Shown here piece after piece: positions 36,186 to 44,914 of a DNA stretch of 64,000 nucleotides. Both the position numbers and the translations under genes were made by a program. The number at the start of each line of letters is the position of its first letter. Positions within the stretch are counted from its first letter, which is position 1. This DNA comes from Cyanobacteria bacterium FACHB-502 (lineage in GTDB: Bacteria > Cyanobacteriota > Cyanobacteriia > Elainellales > Elainellaceae): the NCBI GenBank assembly GCA_014695325.1, contig JACJNZ010000039.1:62001-126000 (forward strand), written 5' to 3'. Below the pieces are notes generated by a model. It saw only the letters and a program-made list of their open reading frames with translations. It ran no database searches and was not told where the DNA came from.

Positions 36186-36680
36186 ATGCGATCTTCTCCG
36201 GTTTGTCCTGTGCCTGCGGAGCAGCAGCCCATTAATGAATACCAGGATTTGAAAGAGTCCTGGTTTTTTGGTTGGGCAACGCTTGATTTATGGGCTTATA
36301 TAAAGCCCCTGATTATCCTCTGGATGCTGAGCTGGCTAGTATCGGCTCCGGTGGCGGCGGCTAGCTTTCCGATCAGCAAAGACTGGTTCCACTTTGGCTT
36401 GAGTGGGGCACTGGGGGCAATGGTGCTGCCAAGTTTGGCACTGGTGCGGCTTTATTTGGGCTGGATTTACGTCTGCAGTCGCTTGTCGCAGGCAACGGTT
36501 TTCTATGAGGAGTCTGGCTGGTACGATGGGCAGGTCTGGATGAAGCCGGAGGAGGTTCAGCAGCGCGATCAACTGATTGTGACGTATCAGATCCAGTCCA
36601 TCCTGACCCGACTGAAGCGCACCTTTAGCGTAATTGCGCTACTGTTTTTAGGGGGAATTGTTCTTTGGAACATTCCATAG
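36186..36680 (+). CDS. CGLD27-family (DUF1230) membrane protein
   Basis: 164 residues. The conserved start CPVPAEQQPINEYQDLKESW and two or three membrane segments (PLIILWMLSWLVSAPVAA, GALGAMVLPSLALVRLYLGW and a C-terminal SVIALLFLGGIVLW) define the CGLD27 family found only in cyanobacteria and plastids. In plants the homologue matters under iron limitation; the biochemical role is unknown. Start ATG 36186 is preferred; GTG 36171 is five codons upstream. It follows rsfS and precedes an asparaginase gene by 25 bases on the same strand, so the three are probably co-transcribed. Confidence 0.9.
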   Translation: MRSSPVCPVPAEQQPINEYQDLKESWFFGWATLDLWAYIKPLIILWMLSWLVSAPVAAASFPISKDWFHFGLSGALGAMVLPSLALVRLYLGWIYVCSRLSQATVFYEESGWYDGQVWMKPEEVQQRDQLIVTYQIQSILTRLKRTFSVIALLFLGGIVLWNIP

Positions 36681-36705
36681 GGTTTTTACGAGCGGACTGA
36701 ATAGC

Positions 36706-37659
36706 ATGACAAGAGGAAAACGCACCCAGACGGCTCAGATTGAAGTGCGGCTACTGCGCGAAGGCATTGTGGAATCGGTGCATCGTGTTCAGGCAGTCGT
36801 GGCAGACCATCGCGGACGGGTGCTGTCAGCAGCGGGAAACGCAGAAACGGCATCCTTTGTGCGATCGGCTCTGAAGCCATTTCAGGCATTGGCAGTGACA
36901 ACAACGGGAACGCTCGATCGATTTGGGCTGGACGATCGCGATCTGGCAATTATTTGCAGCTCTCATCAGGGCACGGTGGAGCAGGCAAGGCAGGCATTTA
37001 ACATTCTGTGGCGAGCCGATATTGAGCCATCTGCGCTTCAGTGCCCGATTCCTTCGGGGAAACGCAGTGCCCTTCAACACAACTGCTCCGGGAAACACGC
37101 CGGAATGCTGGCAGTTTGCCGTCAGATGGGCTATCCGCTTGGTGGCTATACTCAGCGCAATCATCCAGTACAGCAGCTAATGCTAAGCAAAATTGCAGAT
37201 TTACTGAAAATGCCGCCGGATGAGTTTATTGGAGCCCATGACGACTGTGGTGCACCAACCTACTTTATGCAGCTCAGCCAAATGGCGACGCTTTATGCTC
37301 AGCTTGCTTCTGGCGATAACCTGGACATGGAGCGAATTATTCGGGCGATGACCCATCATCCGCTGATGGTGGCAGGCGAGGGGCAGTTTGACACCGAACT
37401 CATGCGCCTGACCGAGGGAGAGCTTGTCAGCAAAGCAGGGGCAGAGGGCATTCAATGTGTGGCGCGAGTCGGCGAAGGTTTAGGGCTGGCAATCAAAGTA
37501 ATGGATGGCGCGAAGCGGGCGAAATATGCAGTGGCAATTCATTTGCTGCGGCAAATGGGCTGGCTGAGCCCATCGATCGCCGAAACGCTAACCGAGAGTT
37601 TCATGGCGTTAGGCAATTTTAAGCGGCTGGAAGTGGTGGGAGAGCTTGCGCTGATTTAA
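36706..37659 (+). CDS. Asparaginase II-type (thermolabile L-asparaginase) protein
   Basis: Hydrolyses L-asparagine to aspartate and ammonia; belongs to the Rhizobium etli-type class 3 family, unrelated to the E. coli enzymes. Conserved blocks: ICSSHQGTVEQ, LQHNCSGKHAGMLAVC (catalytic Ser-Gly-Lys region with the metal-binding Cys), HDDCGAPTYFMQL and KAGAEGIQCV. From ATG 36706 it is 317 residues, which is normal. The frame is open 16 codons upstream into the CGLD27 end and is rejected as the start. The SD is weak. It is 25 bases after CGLD27. Confidence 0.88.
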   Translation: MTRGKRTQTAQIEVRLLREGIVESVHRVQAVVADHRGRVLSAAGNAETASFVRSALKPFQALAVTTTGTLDRFGLDDRDLAIICSSHQGTVEQARQAFNILWRADIEPSALQCPIPSGKRSALQHNCSGKHAGMLAVCRQMGYPLGGYTQRNHPVQQLMLSKIADLLKMPPDEFIGAHDDCGAPTYFMQLSQMATLYAQLASGDNLDMERIIRAMTHHPLMVAGEGQFDTELMRLTEGELVSKAGAEGIQCVARVGEGLGLAIKVMDGAKRAKYAVAIHLLRQMGWLSPSIAETLTESFMALGNFKRLEVVGELALI

Positions 37660-37660
37660 A

Positions 37661-37860
37661 GAAGGTTTGAGAAGTGGCAGAGGTTCTAGGGTCTACATTG
37701 CCCTCTAAATCCCCCCAAATTTGAGGGACTTTGAAACGAGGGACTTTGAAACTGGGAGAAGAACTGGATTTCCTAGGGGTTGTTGCTTGGGGATGGTTTA
37801 GATTATGGCGATCGCCTCACAGTTCCCGAAGAGATAATCGCTTTGCAAACATCCTCTCAG
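37661..37860 (+). repeat. Dispersed repeat, copy 3
   Basis: Begins right after the asparaginase stop: GGTTTGAGAAGTG, TCTACATTGCCCTCTAAATC, then TTTGAGGGACTTTGAAACGA with an internal GAGGGACTTTGAAAC duplication, and ends CATCCTCTCAG. It has the same ends as copy 8. Confidence 0.75.
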
Positions 37861-37924
37861 ATTCACTCCAGAATGGCAGACTTCCTTGCTATGCTGAGAA
37901 ACTGGACTTGTGAACAAGGAAGCC

Positions 37925-40009
37925 ATGCCTGCAGTTGCCAATTCGCTTAGCCTCACCACTTTTCCCCTGACGGCGGTTGTTGGTCAGGAAGCCATTAAGC
38001 TTGCTTTGCTGCTGGCGGCGATCGACCCTCATTTAGGCGGTGTTGTGATTGCCGGACGCCGGGGAACCGCAAAATCGGTCATGGCGCGAGCGGTTCATGC
38101 TTTACTGCCGCCGATCGAAGTAATTGAAGGTTCCTGCTGCAACTGTGACCCAGAACGCCCGGAAGAGTGGGATGACGATACACGATCGAGATTTACCGGG
38201 GAAGGCAGCAACGGCAGCGCGGCGAAGCTATCCACAAAAATTATTCCCGCTCCGTTTGTGCAGATTCCGCTCGGTGTGACGGAGGATCGGCTGATTGGGT
38301 CGGTGGATGTGGCTCAGTCGATCAAGCGCGGTGAAACCGTGTTTCAACCCGGACTGCTGGCAGAAGGGCATCGGGGTGTGATGTATGTAGACGAGATTAA
38401 TTTGCTGGACGACCAGATTGTCAATCTGCTGCTGACGAATCTGAGTGAAGGACGCAACCAGATTGAGCGGGAAGGCATTAGCTTTCAGCATCCCTGTCAG
38501 CCGCTGTTAATTGCCACTTACAACCCGGAAGAAGGTGAACTGCGGGAACATTTGCTCGATCGCATTGCGATTTCCCTGTCTGCGGATGCTGTCTTGGGCT
38601 TAGACGAGCGGGTGATGGCAGTAGATCAGGCAACGGAATTTGCCGATTCGCCGCAGGCTTTTCTGGAGCAGTATGCCGAGGAAGTCGATAACTTAAAAAC
38701 GCAGATTATCCTGGCGCGAGAATGGCTGAAAGATGTGCGAATTACCAGAGAGCAAATTGCCTATTTGGTAGCGGAGGCGGTGCGCGGTGGGGTACAGGGG
38801 CATCGGGCAGAACTATTTGCCCTGCGCGTTGCGAAAGCTCATGCTGCCCTTGACGGACGCACCGATGTAAACGCCGAAGATCTGCGAAAAGCGGTCGAAC
38901 TGGTCATTGTGCCCCGCGCCACGATCGTTCAAACACCCCCCGAAGAACAGCAGCAAGCTCCGCCACCCCCGCCACCGCCTGCACCGCCTGAAGACCAGTC
39001 AGACCAGGAGCAGGATGAAGACGAAGAAGAGGAAACCGAAGAAGACAACGAGCCGGAGCAAGAGCCGCCCAGCGTCCCGGAGGAGTTTGTGTTTGACCCG
39101 GAAGGCGTGATTCTGGATGACTCGGTGCTGTACTTCGCCCAAATGGCGCAGCGACGCGGTAAATCTGGATCGCGCAGCATTATTTTCTCGGACGATCGCG
39201 GACGCTATATTAAGCCAATTCTGCCCAGAGGACAGGTACGCCGGATTGCGGTGGATGCCACGCTGCGATCGGCGGCTCCTTACCAAAAGGCAAGACGACA
39301 GCGATTTGAGCAAAGCCGTAATTCTGGCAGTGGAGCAGCTCATTCCAGCCGCAAGCGAGTTTTCGTGGAACAGGGCGACGTGCGGGCAAAACGACTGGCG
39401 CGGAAAGCGGGTGCGCTCATTGTGTTCGTGGTGGATGCCTCCGGCTCGATGGCACTGAACCGGATGAACTCTGCAAAAGGAGCCGTGATGCGCCTGCTGA
39501 CCGAGGCATACCAAAACCGCGATCAGGTCGCGCTGATTCCCTTCCGGGGCGAACAGGCAGAAGTGCTGCTGCCTCCGACGCGATCGATCACCTCTGCAAA
39601 GCGGCGATTAGAGAAAATGCCCTGTGGCGGCGGATCTCCTCTGGCTCACGGGCTGACTCAGGCAGTGCGGGTCGGCGTAAACGCGAGGCAGTCTGGCGAT
39701 ATTGGTCAGGTGGTGCTAGTGGCAATTACCGACGGTCGCGGCAATATTCCCTTAGCTCGATCGCTGGGTGAACCGATCGAAGAGGGTGAAAAGCCAGACA
39801 TTAAAGCCGAACTGCTGGGGATTGCGGGTAAGATTCGCGCTCTAGGCATTCAGCTTTTGGTGATTGATACCGAGAATAAATTTGTCTCCACTGGATTTGC
39901 GAAAGAGTTGGCGAAGCAGGCAGGCGGCAAGTATTATCATTTGCCCAAAGCGACTGATCAGGCGATCGCGGCCATGACGCAGGGTGCGCTGAAAGAGTTA
40001 ACGCGCTAA
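37925..40009 (+). CDS. chlD: Magnesium chelatase subunit D
   Basis: With ChlI and ChlH inserts magnesium into protoporphyrin IX, the first committed step of chlorophyll synthesis. 694 residues in three parts: an AAA+ domain ([35 protein letters not shown]), a Pro-rich and strongly acidic linker (about residues 340-385, repeats of PPPPP and DEDEEEE), and a C-terminal integrin-I domain with the MIDAS site [15 protein letters not shown] 37925 has AAGGA four bases before it; GTG 37910 is an alternative. Upstream it is separated from asparaginase by a repeat copy, so it likely has its own promoter. The light-dependent demand for chlorophyll suggests regulation, but no site was seen. Confidence 0.96.
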   Translation: MPAVANSLSLTTFPLTAVVGQEAIKLALLLAAIDPHLGGVVIAGRRGTAKSVMARAVHALLPPIEVIEGSCCNCDPERPEEWDDDTRSRFTGEGSNGSAAKLSTKIIPAPFVQIPLGVTEDRLIGSVDVAQSIKRGETVFQPGLLAEGHRGVMYVDEINLLDDQIVNLLLTNLSEGRNQIEREGISFQHPCQPLLIATYNPEEGELREHLLDRIAISLSADAVLGLDERVMAVDQATEFADSPQAFLEQYAEEVDNLKTQIILAREWLKDVRITREQIAYLVAEAVRGGVQGHRAELFALRVAKAHAALDGRTDVNAEDLRKAVELVIVPRATIVQTPPEEQQQAPPPPPPPAPPEDQSDQEQDEDEEEETEEDNEPEQEPPSVPEEFVFDPEGVILDDSVLYFAQMAQRRGKSGSRSIIFSDDRGRYIKPILPRGQVRRIAVDATLRSAAPYQKARRQRFEQSRNSGSGAAHSSRKRVFVEQGDVRAKRLARKAGALIVFVVDASGSMALNRMNSAKGAVMRLLTEAYQNRDQVALIPFRGEQAEVLLPPTRSITSAKRRLEKMPCGGGSPLAHGLTQAVRVGVNARQSGDIGQVVLVAITDGRGNIPLARSLGEPIEEGEKPDIKAELLGIAGKIRALGIQLLVIDTENKFVSTGFAKELAKQAGGKYYHLPKATDQAIAAMTQGALKELTR

Positions 40010-40090
40010 AAGAAACAGCCATTGTGGCTTACACTCCAAGATGGCTTACACTCCAATTAAAGTGAAAGTGAAGTGAAAGGAGCAATCGGG

Positions 40091-40235
40091 GGCGTTGCTG
40101 AATAAGCGTATGATACGCCCCCCTAGCCCCTTAACTTTGTGGGGAACCAGAATTCAAAGTCCCCCAGCATTGGGGGATTTAGAGAGCGATGCAGAAGCTA
40201 AATTTGCACCGTCCATATCCCGATTCAGCAACGCC
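40091..40235. mobile_element. 145-bp MITE with 13-bp inverted ends and 8-bp target duplication
   Basis: The ends are perfect inverted repeats GGCGTTGCTGAAT (40091-40103) and ATTCAGCAACGCC (40223-40235). CAATCGGG flanks it on both sides (40083-40090 and 40236-40243), so this insertion is intact at its ends. The interior has no ORF; it contains a reversed copy of the dispersed CCCCC/GGGGG repeat. It would need a transposase in trans from an IS with the same ends, not present in the window. Depending on where the GG/CC boundary is set, the duplication could be read as 6 bp with 14-bp ends. Confidence 0.85.
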
Positions 40236-40331
40236 CAATCGGGAACAGCAAAACTGAAACAATAAATGTAAGCGACACAACAGCCAATTGCGAGTGTAGT
40301 TCCCGCCAGGGTACGCTTGTAAAGCCTCTTT

Positions 40332-40401
40332 AGCCTGCCTCTTTCTCTCGGCAATCAGAGGAAATCGAAATTTCTGATCAGGAGTGCAGGCTTCTTTTTT
40401 T
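40332..40401 (+). terminator. Composite intrinsic terminator
   Basis: AGCCTGC (40332-40338) pairs with GCAGGCT (40386-40392) just before TCTTTTTTT. The spacer holds an inner stem, ATCAGA with TCTGAT. It would end chlD transcription. Confidence 0.75.
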
Positions 40402-40518
40402 ACTTTTACCTACCTGGAGAGAGGAAGAAAAGCGATCGACTTGGGACAGTGTGGATAGGCAGTTGGGCGAATGAGTGCCCAAAGCTTTGCAAGAAGTCAC
40501 CTGCAATCTACACCAGCT

Positions 40519-41532
40519 ATGGTCAAAATTGGCTATCACGCGTCTCACGAGCAGTTTAAGCCCAGCGATCTCTTGCGCTTTGTGCAGATGGCAGAGCAGG
40601 CGGGCTTTCAGCTGGCTTTGTCGTCGGATCATTTCACACCCTGGAGCGAACGTCAGGCACAGAGCGGGTTTGCTTGGTCGTGGCTAGGGGCGGCAATGCA
40701 GGCAACGCCCAAGCTTGCTTATCGGGTTGTAAATGCGCCCGGACAGCGATATCATCCGGCGATCATTGCTCAGGCTGCCGCGACGCTGGCGGAAATGTTT
40801 CCAGAGCGGTTCTGGATTACCGTGGGCAGCGGTCAGCTTATGAATGAGTACATTACCGGGGATAAGTGGATTCCAAAGGACGATCGCAATACGCGTTTGA
40901 AGGAATGCGTGGATATTATGCGGGCACTCTGGCGCGGCGAAAGGGTGACTCATCGCGGCTTTGTTACCGTGGAGGAAGCGAAGCTCTATTCTCGTCCCGA
41001 AATTGCGCCAAAAGTCATCGGGGCAGCTATCACACCCAAAACTGCGGCATGGCTTGCAGGCTGGGCAGACGGATTAATCACAATTTCCCAGCCAAAGGAA
41101 AAATTGCAGCAGGTGATCGAAGCGTTTCGCAGCAATGGCGGGGAAGGAAAACCGATGCTGCTGAAAGTGCAATTGTCTTATGCCAGAGACGAGCAAACAG
41201 CACGCAATCAGGCGCATGACCAGTGGCGCAATAATATCTTTGACAGCAAAGTGCTGACCGAGCTAAAAACGCCCGATCAATTTGATGCAATGGGCGAACT
41301 CGTGCAGCCTGATGAGCTCGATCCGTTTGTGCGAATTTCAGCCGACCTTCAGCAGCAGATTGACTGGCTACAACAGGATGTCGAGCTAGGATTTGACGAA
41401 CTCTTGTTGCATAACGTGAATCTTCAGCAGGAGGAATTTATCGAGGATTTTGGCAGGGTAGTGATTCCGGCTTTAACCCAGGTGATATCTCCTGGTGAAA
41501 TCAGCGATCGTCCTTTTACATTCATTCGCTAA
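40519..41532 (+). CDS. LLM-class (luciferase-like) flavin oxidoreductase, TIGR03885 type
   Basis: Bacterial-luciferase-like TIM-barrel enzyme that uses reduced FMN or F420. Blocks seen: KIGYHASHEQFKPSDLL at the start, ALSSDHFTPWSERQAQSGF, HPAIIAQAAATLAEMFPERF, VGSGQLMNEYITG and the end LQQEEFIEDFGRVVIPAL. The HASHEQF start and overall length point to the non-F420 TIGR03885 group whose substrate is unknown. ATG 40519 (337 residues) is preferred because the strand starts right after; ATG 40471 adds 16 residues. No partner flavin reductase is adjacent. Confidence 0.85.
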   Translation: MVKIGYHASHEQFKPSDLLRFVQMAEQAGFQLALSSDHFTPWSERQAQSGFAWSWLGAAMQATPKLAYRVVNAPGQRYHPAIIAQAAATLAEMFPERFWITVGSGQLMNEYITGDKWIPKDDRNTRLKECVDIMRALWRGERVTHRGFVTVEEAKLYSRPEIAPKVIGAAITPKTAAWLAGWADGLITISQPKEKLQQVIEAFRSNGGEGKPMLLKVQLSYARDEQTARNQAHDQWRNNIFDSKVLTELKTPDQFDAMGELVQPDELDPFVRISADLQQQIDWLQQDVELGFDELLLHNVNLQQEEFIEDFGRVVIPALTQVISPGEISDRPFTFIR

Positions 41533-41558
41533 CCGCAGCGTGAATTGCAGCAGGAATT

Positions 41559-41623
41559 GATTTTTAGCAAGTTCCCAGCGAGTTTTCAGCAAGTTCTCAA
41601 TCATTTCTCAGCAAGTTTTCATT
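41559..41623. repeat. 21-22 bp degenerate tandem repeat, three units
   Basis: Each unit contains TTTNAGCAAGTT: TTTTTAGCAAGTTCCCAGCG, TTTTCAGCAAGTTCTCAATC and TTTCTCAGCAAGTTTTCATT. The array ends about 43 bases before the baeRF start codon. Confidence 0.75.
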
Positions 41624-41666
41624 TGACCTGGATGAATTGAGTCAGAAAAGGAACAGGAATTAGACT

Positions 41667-42833
41667 ATGAGTTTACTTTCAATCGATGAATTAAAAAATC
41701 TGGTTGAACAAGCAGAGCAGCCTTGCGTATCACTGTACATACCAACGGTAAGAGCGGGCTCTGAAACCATGCAGAACGGAATTCGCTTCAAAAACCTGGT
41801 GAGACAGGCGGAAGCCCAGCTTGAAAACTACGAGATGCGCTCTACCGAGATCGAGGAATTCTTGCAGCCGATGCGGGATCTCGACATTGAAGAATTCTGG
41901 CAAAACCAGAACGAAGGCTTAGCCATTTTCCTTGCTCCCGGGTTTTTGCGCTACTACAAAGTGCCGATCGCGCTGAATGAATTAGTCGTCGTGAGCGAGC
42001 GCTTTCACCTGAAGCCGATCATGCCCCTGCTGACCGGAGACGGAAAGTTTTTCCTGCTGACGCTGAGTGAGAAGGAGATTCATTTCTTTGAAGGAACGCG
42101 CTACAGCATTCGTGAAATTCAGCTTGAAGATCTGCCCACGAGCCTGGACGAAGCCCTACAATACGACCCCACCGCCAAAACAGGGCAGTTCCGCATCAGC
42201 ACCTCAAAGGGTGGCACGTCAAGCCCAATGCCCCAAGCAGGCAGCTTTCACGGGCAGGGCAGCCCCGACCAGGACGAGCCGCAAATGGAACTTGGACAGT
42301 TCTTCCATGCCGTTGATGCTGGGCTGCACAAGTATTTGGTCGGACAGCGTGCGCCGCTCGTGCTGGCTGGAGTCGAGCGCCTGCGGCCCAGCTATCGGGA
42401 AGCCAATACCTACGCAAACTTAGTAGAGACTGAGATTATTCCGATCAAAGACGGAGTTGTGAATCCTGAAGACCTGCACCAGAAAGCCTGGGCAATGGTA
42501 GAACCCTTCTACATGCAGCAGAAACAGGCGGCGATCGATCACTACCACGAACTTACCAGCACCGGAAAAACCTCGACTCAGCTTGAAGAAGCCGTTTCAG
42601 CCGCCTATTACGGACGGGTTGATCAGCTTTTTGTAGCCGTGGGTGTGCAGACCTGGGGCAAATTTGACCCGCAAAACGACGAGATGCAAATTCACCCTGA
42701 GCGGCAGCCCGGAGACGAAGATTTGCTCAATGCCGCAGCCGTGCAAACGATTTTAAATGGCGGTATGGTTTACGCGCTGCCTCCTAACGATGTGCCCGAT
42801 GCTGCCCCAGTTGCGGCGATCTTTCGATATTAA
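41667..42833 (+). CDS. Bacterial archaeo-eukaryotic release factor (baeRF3-like)
   Basis: 388 residues, eRF1-related fold proposed to act at stalled or stressed ribosomes. The N-terminal baeRF block (PCVSLYIPTVRAGSETMQN; LAIFLAPGFLRYYKVP), a central RNase-E/eL30-like part (GQFFHAVDAGLHKYLVGQ) and a C-terminal TAYYGRVDQLFVAVG-like helix-strand with NAAAVQTILNGGMVYAL match the family. A Gly/Ser/Pro linker lies at about 180-200. ATG 41667 begins the domain. It heads a run of stress-type small genes and is followed 27 bases later by a small acidic ORF with a strong Shine-Dalgarno. Confidence 0.85.
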   Translation: MSLLSIDELKNLVEQAEQPCVSLYIPTVRAGSETMQNGIRFKNLVRQAEAQLENYEMRSTEIEEFLQPMRDLDIEEFWQNQNEGLAIFLAPGFLRYYKVPIALNELVVVSERFHLKPIMPLLTGDGKFFLLTLSEKEIHFFEGTRYSIREIQLEDLPTSLDEALQYDPTAKTGQFRISTSKGGTSSPMPQAGSFHGQGSPDQDEPQMELGQFFHAVDAGLHKYLVGQRAPLVLAGVERLRPSYREANTYANLVETEIIPIKDGVVNPEDLHQKAWAMVEPFYMQQKQAAIDHYHELTSTGKTSTQLEEAVSAAYYGRVDQLFVAVGVQTWGKFDPQNDEMQIHPERQPGDEDLLNAAAVQTILNGGMVYALPPNDVPDAAPVAAIFRY

Positions 42834-42860
42834 CCATTTAATCTGGCTGAGGAGGTCAAT

Positions 42861-43052
42861 ATGACAAAGGAGCAAGGTAAATCGCAATCAGAAACGCAAC
42901 CGAGTTTACAGGGACAGCAAAGCGCCGACGCAGACTATCAGCCCGAACAAGGGTCGCCTGAAGACGTGCTGGGAGATGCTGCACTGCGATCGAGTTCGCC
43001 CCTAAACAATCGAGTGAATGAAAAGTCTGAGGAAGCGTTAGAAGAAGCTTAA
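42861..43052 (+). CDS. 63-residue acidic, Gln/Ser-rich small protein
   Basis: ATG 42861 has AGGAGG nine bases upstream, one of the best Shine-Dalgarno sites in the window. The product is hydrophilic and probably disordered (KSQSETQPSLQGQQSADADY; PEDVLGDAALRSSSPL; acidic end). No family is recognised. It lies 27 bases after the baeRF gene and is likely co-transcribed with it. Composition recalls stress-induced disordered small proteins; that is inference. Confidence 0.7.
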   Translation: MTKEQGKSQSETQPSLQGQQSADADYQPEQGSPEDVLGDAALRSSSPLNNRVNEKSEEALEEA

Positions 43053-43187
43053 TCTTCATTTTGGAAACTTTTTGGTCAGAGCAGTTTGCGAACTGTCTCG
43101 ATTGAAGAAGTTCATTTACAGCCCAATTCTTTGGCACGGGCAATCGTTACACCAGAGATCCAACAAAAAACATTCAGGAGTAAATCA

Positions 43188-43529
43188 ATGGTTGATACTA
43201 CAGTGAAAAAAGTCGATGCAGAATTTTCACCAAAAGGTGAAATGGGACAGAAGTATCTGGCTTCTGGCAAAAAAATATCGATGCGTCTCTGGGAGAATGA
43301 GCAACCCGGAGAAGGCGATACCCGCGAATATAGCCGTGAGTATGAGACTGTGGGCTATGTCATCGCAGGTCGGGCAGAACTGCACCTCGAAGGGCAAATG
43401 GTGATTCTGGAAGCGGGCAATTCTTGGGTTGTGCCTCAGGGAGCAATGCACTGCTACAAGATTCTGGAGCCTTTTACGGCGGTAGAAGCAACCTGTCCTC
43501 CAGCGCAGGTTCACGGGCGAGACGAGTAA
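43188..43529 (+). CDS. Small cupin protein
   Basis: 113 residues, single cupin beta barrel. YVIAGRAELHLEGQMVIL carries the first motif (in canonical form G-x5-H-x-H) and GNSWVVPQGAMHCYKIL the second with one His. The first metal His pair is only partly kept, so metal binding is uncertain. ATG 43188 with CAGGAG seven bases upstream is the start; the frame is open further up to 43086 but unconserved. It follows the small acidic ORF and faces MgtC convergently. Confidence 0.82.
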   Translation: MVDTTVKKVDAEFSPKGEMGQKYLASGKKISMRLWENEQPGEGDTREYSREYETVGYVIAGRAELHLEGQMVILEAGNSWVVPQGAMHCYKILEPFTAVEATCPPAQVHGRDE

Positions 43530-43664
43530 GGACAAAAGGAAATTTTCGTTTCCTGGATTAGATCCATTAATCTCGTAGGGGCAGTTCGAATGCTGGAGAA
43601 GCCAGGCTACTTCATCTGAATTGCCCCTTGCCCCCCATGGTGGGAGAACTTGCTCAGGCATTCC

Positions 43665-44153
43665 TCAGGGATCAATATGCGGCTCAATGCGCTTGACAAT
43701 ATCCAGGATAAACCAGGTCAGAACTGCCCCGACTAGCCCCATCTGCCAGAGTCCAAAAGCTGCGGCGAGTCCTAGCCCCGAACAGACCCAGATGGCAGCG
43801 GCACTAGTGAGACCCTGAGCGCGAACCTCATCTTTTGAACCGTTTCTGCCACCGTGATGCAGAATTGTGCCGCCGCCAATAAAGCCAACCCCGGTGATAA
43901 TGCCCTGAAGCAAGCGGCTAACAGCTTCGATGCTTTCTTGAGCCACCCCCGCCTGAATCGGAACCAGCACCAGGAACGCTGTGCCCAGAGACACCAGCAT
44001 ATAAGTGCGAAGTCCAGCAGATTTGTGACGAATTTGTCGCTCTATCCCGACGATCGCCCCTAAAATCAGCGCAATCGCCAAGCGAAACAGCAGTTCAAGG
44101 AAGCTTAATGGTGGATAGGGCAACAATGAACTTGTTGCAGCAATTTCTTGCAT
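43665..44153 (-). CDS. MgtC/SapB-family membrane protein
   Basis: 162 residues, four membrane segments. FRLAIALILGAIVGIERQIR, KSAGLRTYMLVSLGTAFL, GIITGVGFIGGGTILHHGG and LTSAAAIWVCSGLGLAAAFG are the MgtC/SapB signature. The C-terminal cytoplasmic domain of true MgtC is missing, so it is the short SapB-like form. Members affect magnesium homeostasis and ATP synthase control. ATG 44153 is preferred to 44183, which adds ten unconserved residues. It is convergent with the cupin gene. Confidence 0.9.
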   Translation of the reverse strand: MQEIAATSSLLPYPPLSFLELLFRLAIALILGAIVGIERQIRHKSAGLRTYMLVSLGTAFLVLVPIQAGVAQESIEAVSRLLQGIITGVGFIGGGTILHHGGRNGSKDEVRAQGLTSAAAIWVCSGLGLAAAFGLWQMGLVGAVLTWFILDIVKRIEPHIDP

Positions 44154-44213
44154 TGCAAACCTCAAATTCCTACAGGGAAACACATTAGCAGGAACTGGAT
44201 TGCTACGGTATTG

Positions 44214-44687
44214 CTACTGTCCAATACGGTGCTTGCTTTGAGGCTTTGGTTCTTCTGTAAGGGATTTCTGGCAGAAATCGGTGCAATCAACCGCTCGATC
44301 GGTGAGGGCATCGCCTGGGCGCACTGCACATTTCAGGTAGAAATTGCTGGAGAAAAAGCGACAGTTTTTACAAGGAACCCGCTGATCCTGTTTTGCAGTG
44401 TTGGCGTTGGAGCGAAGCAATTTCCAGGTTTCAGAAGCCGTGCAAAGCAGCAGCAGCCAGACAATTGCTCCCCAGAGCGGCAATAGCCAGACTAGATTTG
44501 AACCAAAGGAATCGATTGGCTTGACCGCAGGATGGCTTACCGATTCTTTCTGCTCTGTAATTTGCTGAATCTTTGTCTTTGATGCAGGCTCATCCGAACG
44601 AAGCGCGACGAAGTGAACCTGGGTAGAATCTGTGGATGCCTGATCTAGATCAAAGTTGAAATAAGAATTGCTTTCACCAGAAAACAT
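44214..44687 (-). CDS. Cyanobacterial Cys-rich single-pass membrane protein
   Basis: 157 residues. A polar N-terminus (about 1-60), one membrane segment (LVWLLPLWGAIVWLLLLC), and a soluble end with five cysteines in CKNCRFFSSNFYLKC and later DCTDFC. The spacing looks like a small zinc or iron-sulfur module. Similar Cys-rich tails are known to me from other cyanobacterial proteins of unknown function, but I cannot name a family. It lies 60 bases upstream of mgtC-like on the same strand, so the two may be co-transcribed. Confidence 0.65.
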   Translation of the reverse strand: MFSGESNSYFNFDLDQASTDSTQVHFVALRSDEPASKTKIQQITEQKESVSHPAVKPIDSFGSNLVWLLPLWGAIVWLLLLCTASETWKLLRSNANTAKQDQRVPCKNCRFFSSNFYLKCAVRPGDALTDRAVDCTDFCQKSLTEEPKPQSKHRIGQ

Positions 44688-44914
44688 AAATTCATTTTTA
44701 TATGACTTAAGGCGAATATTCGTACCCTAACAGGATTAAAAGTTGCGATCGTCCGTCCGAGGGAGTAGGCTTCGCTTCAGAATTAGCAGTGACTCTTAAA
44801 CAAGTTACTTATTCGGAATGATGCTTAAGCTCTCCGATGAAGGAGGCGAAATTAGCAAAGGTATTGCTTAATAAGGATTAACATTTAACGATACAAGCAT
44901 AAACGCTGCTGCTT

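Larger units (their letters stand above)
40010..40518. other. Spacer between chlD and LLM oxidoreductase, with MITE and terminator
   Basis: About 500 bases holding a 145-bp MITE with an 8-bp target duplication (40083-40243) and a composite terminator (40332-40401). No gene is seen. Confidence 0.7.
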
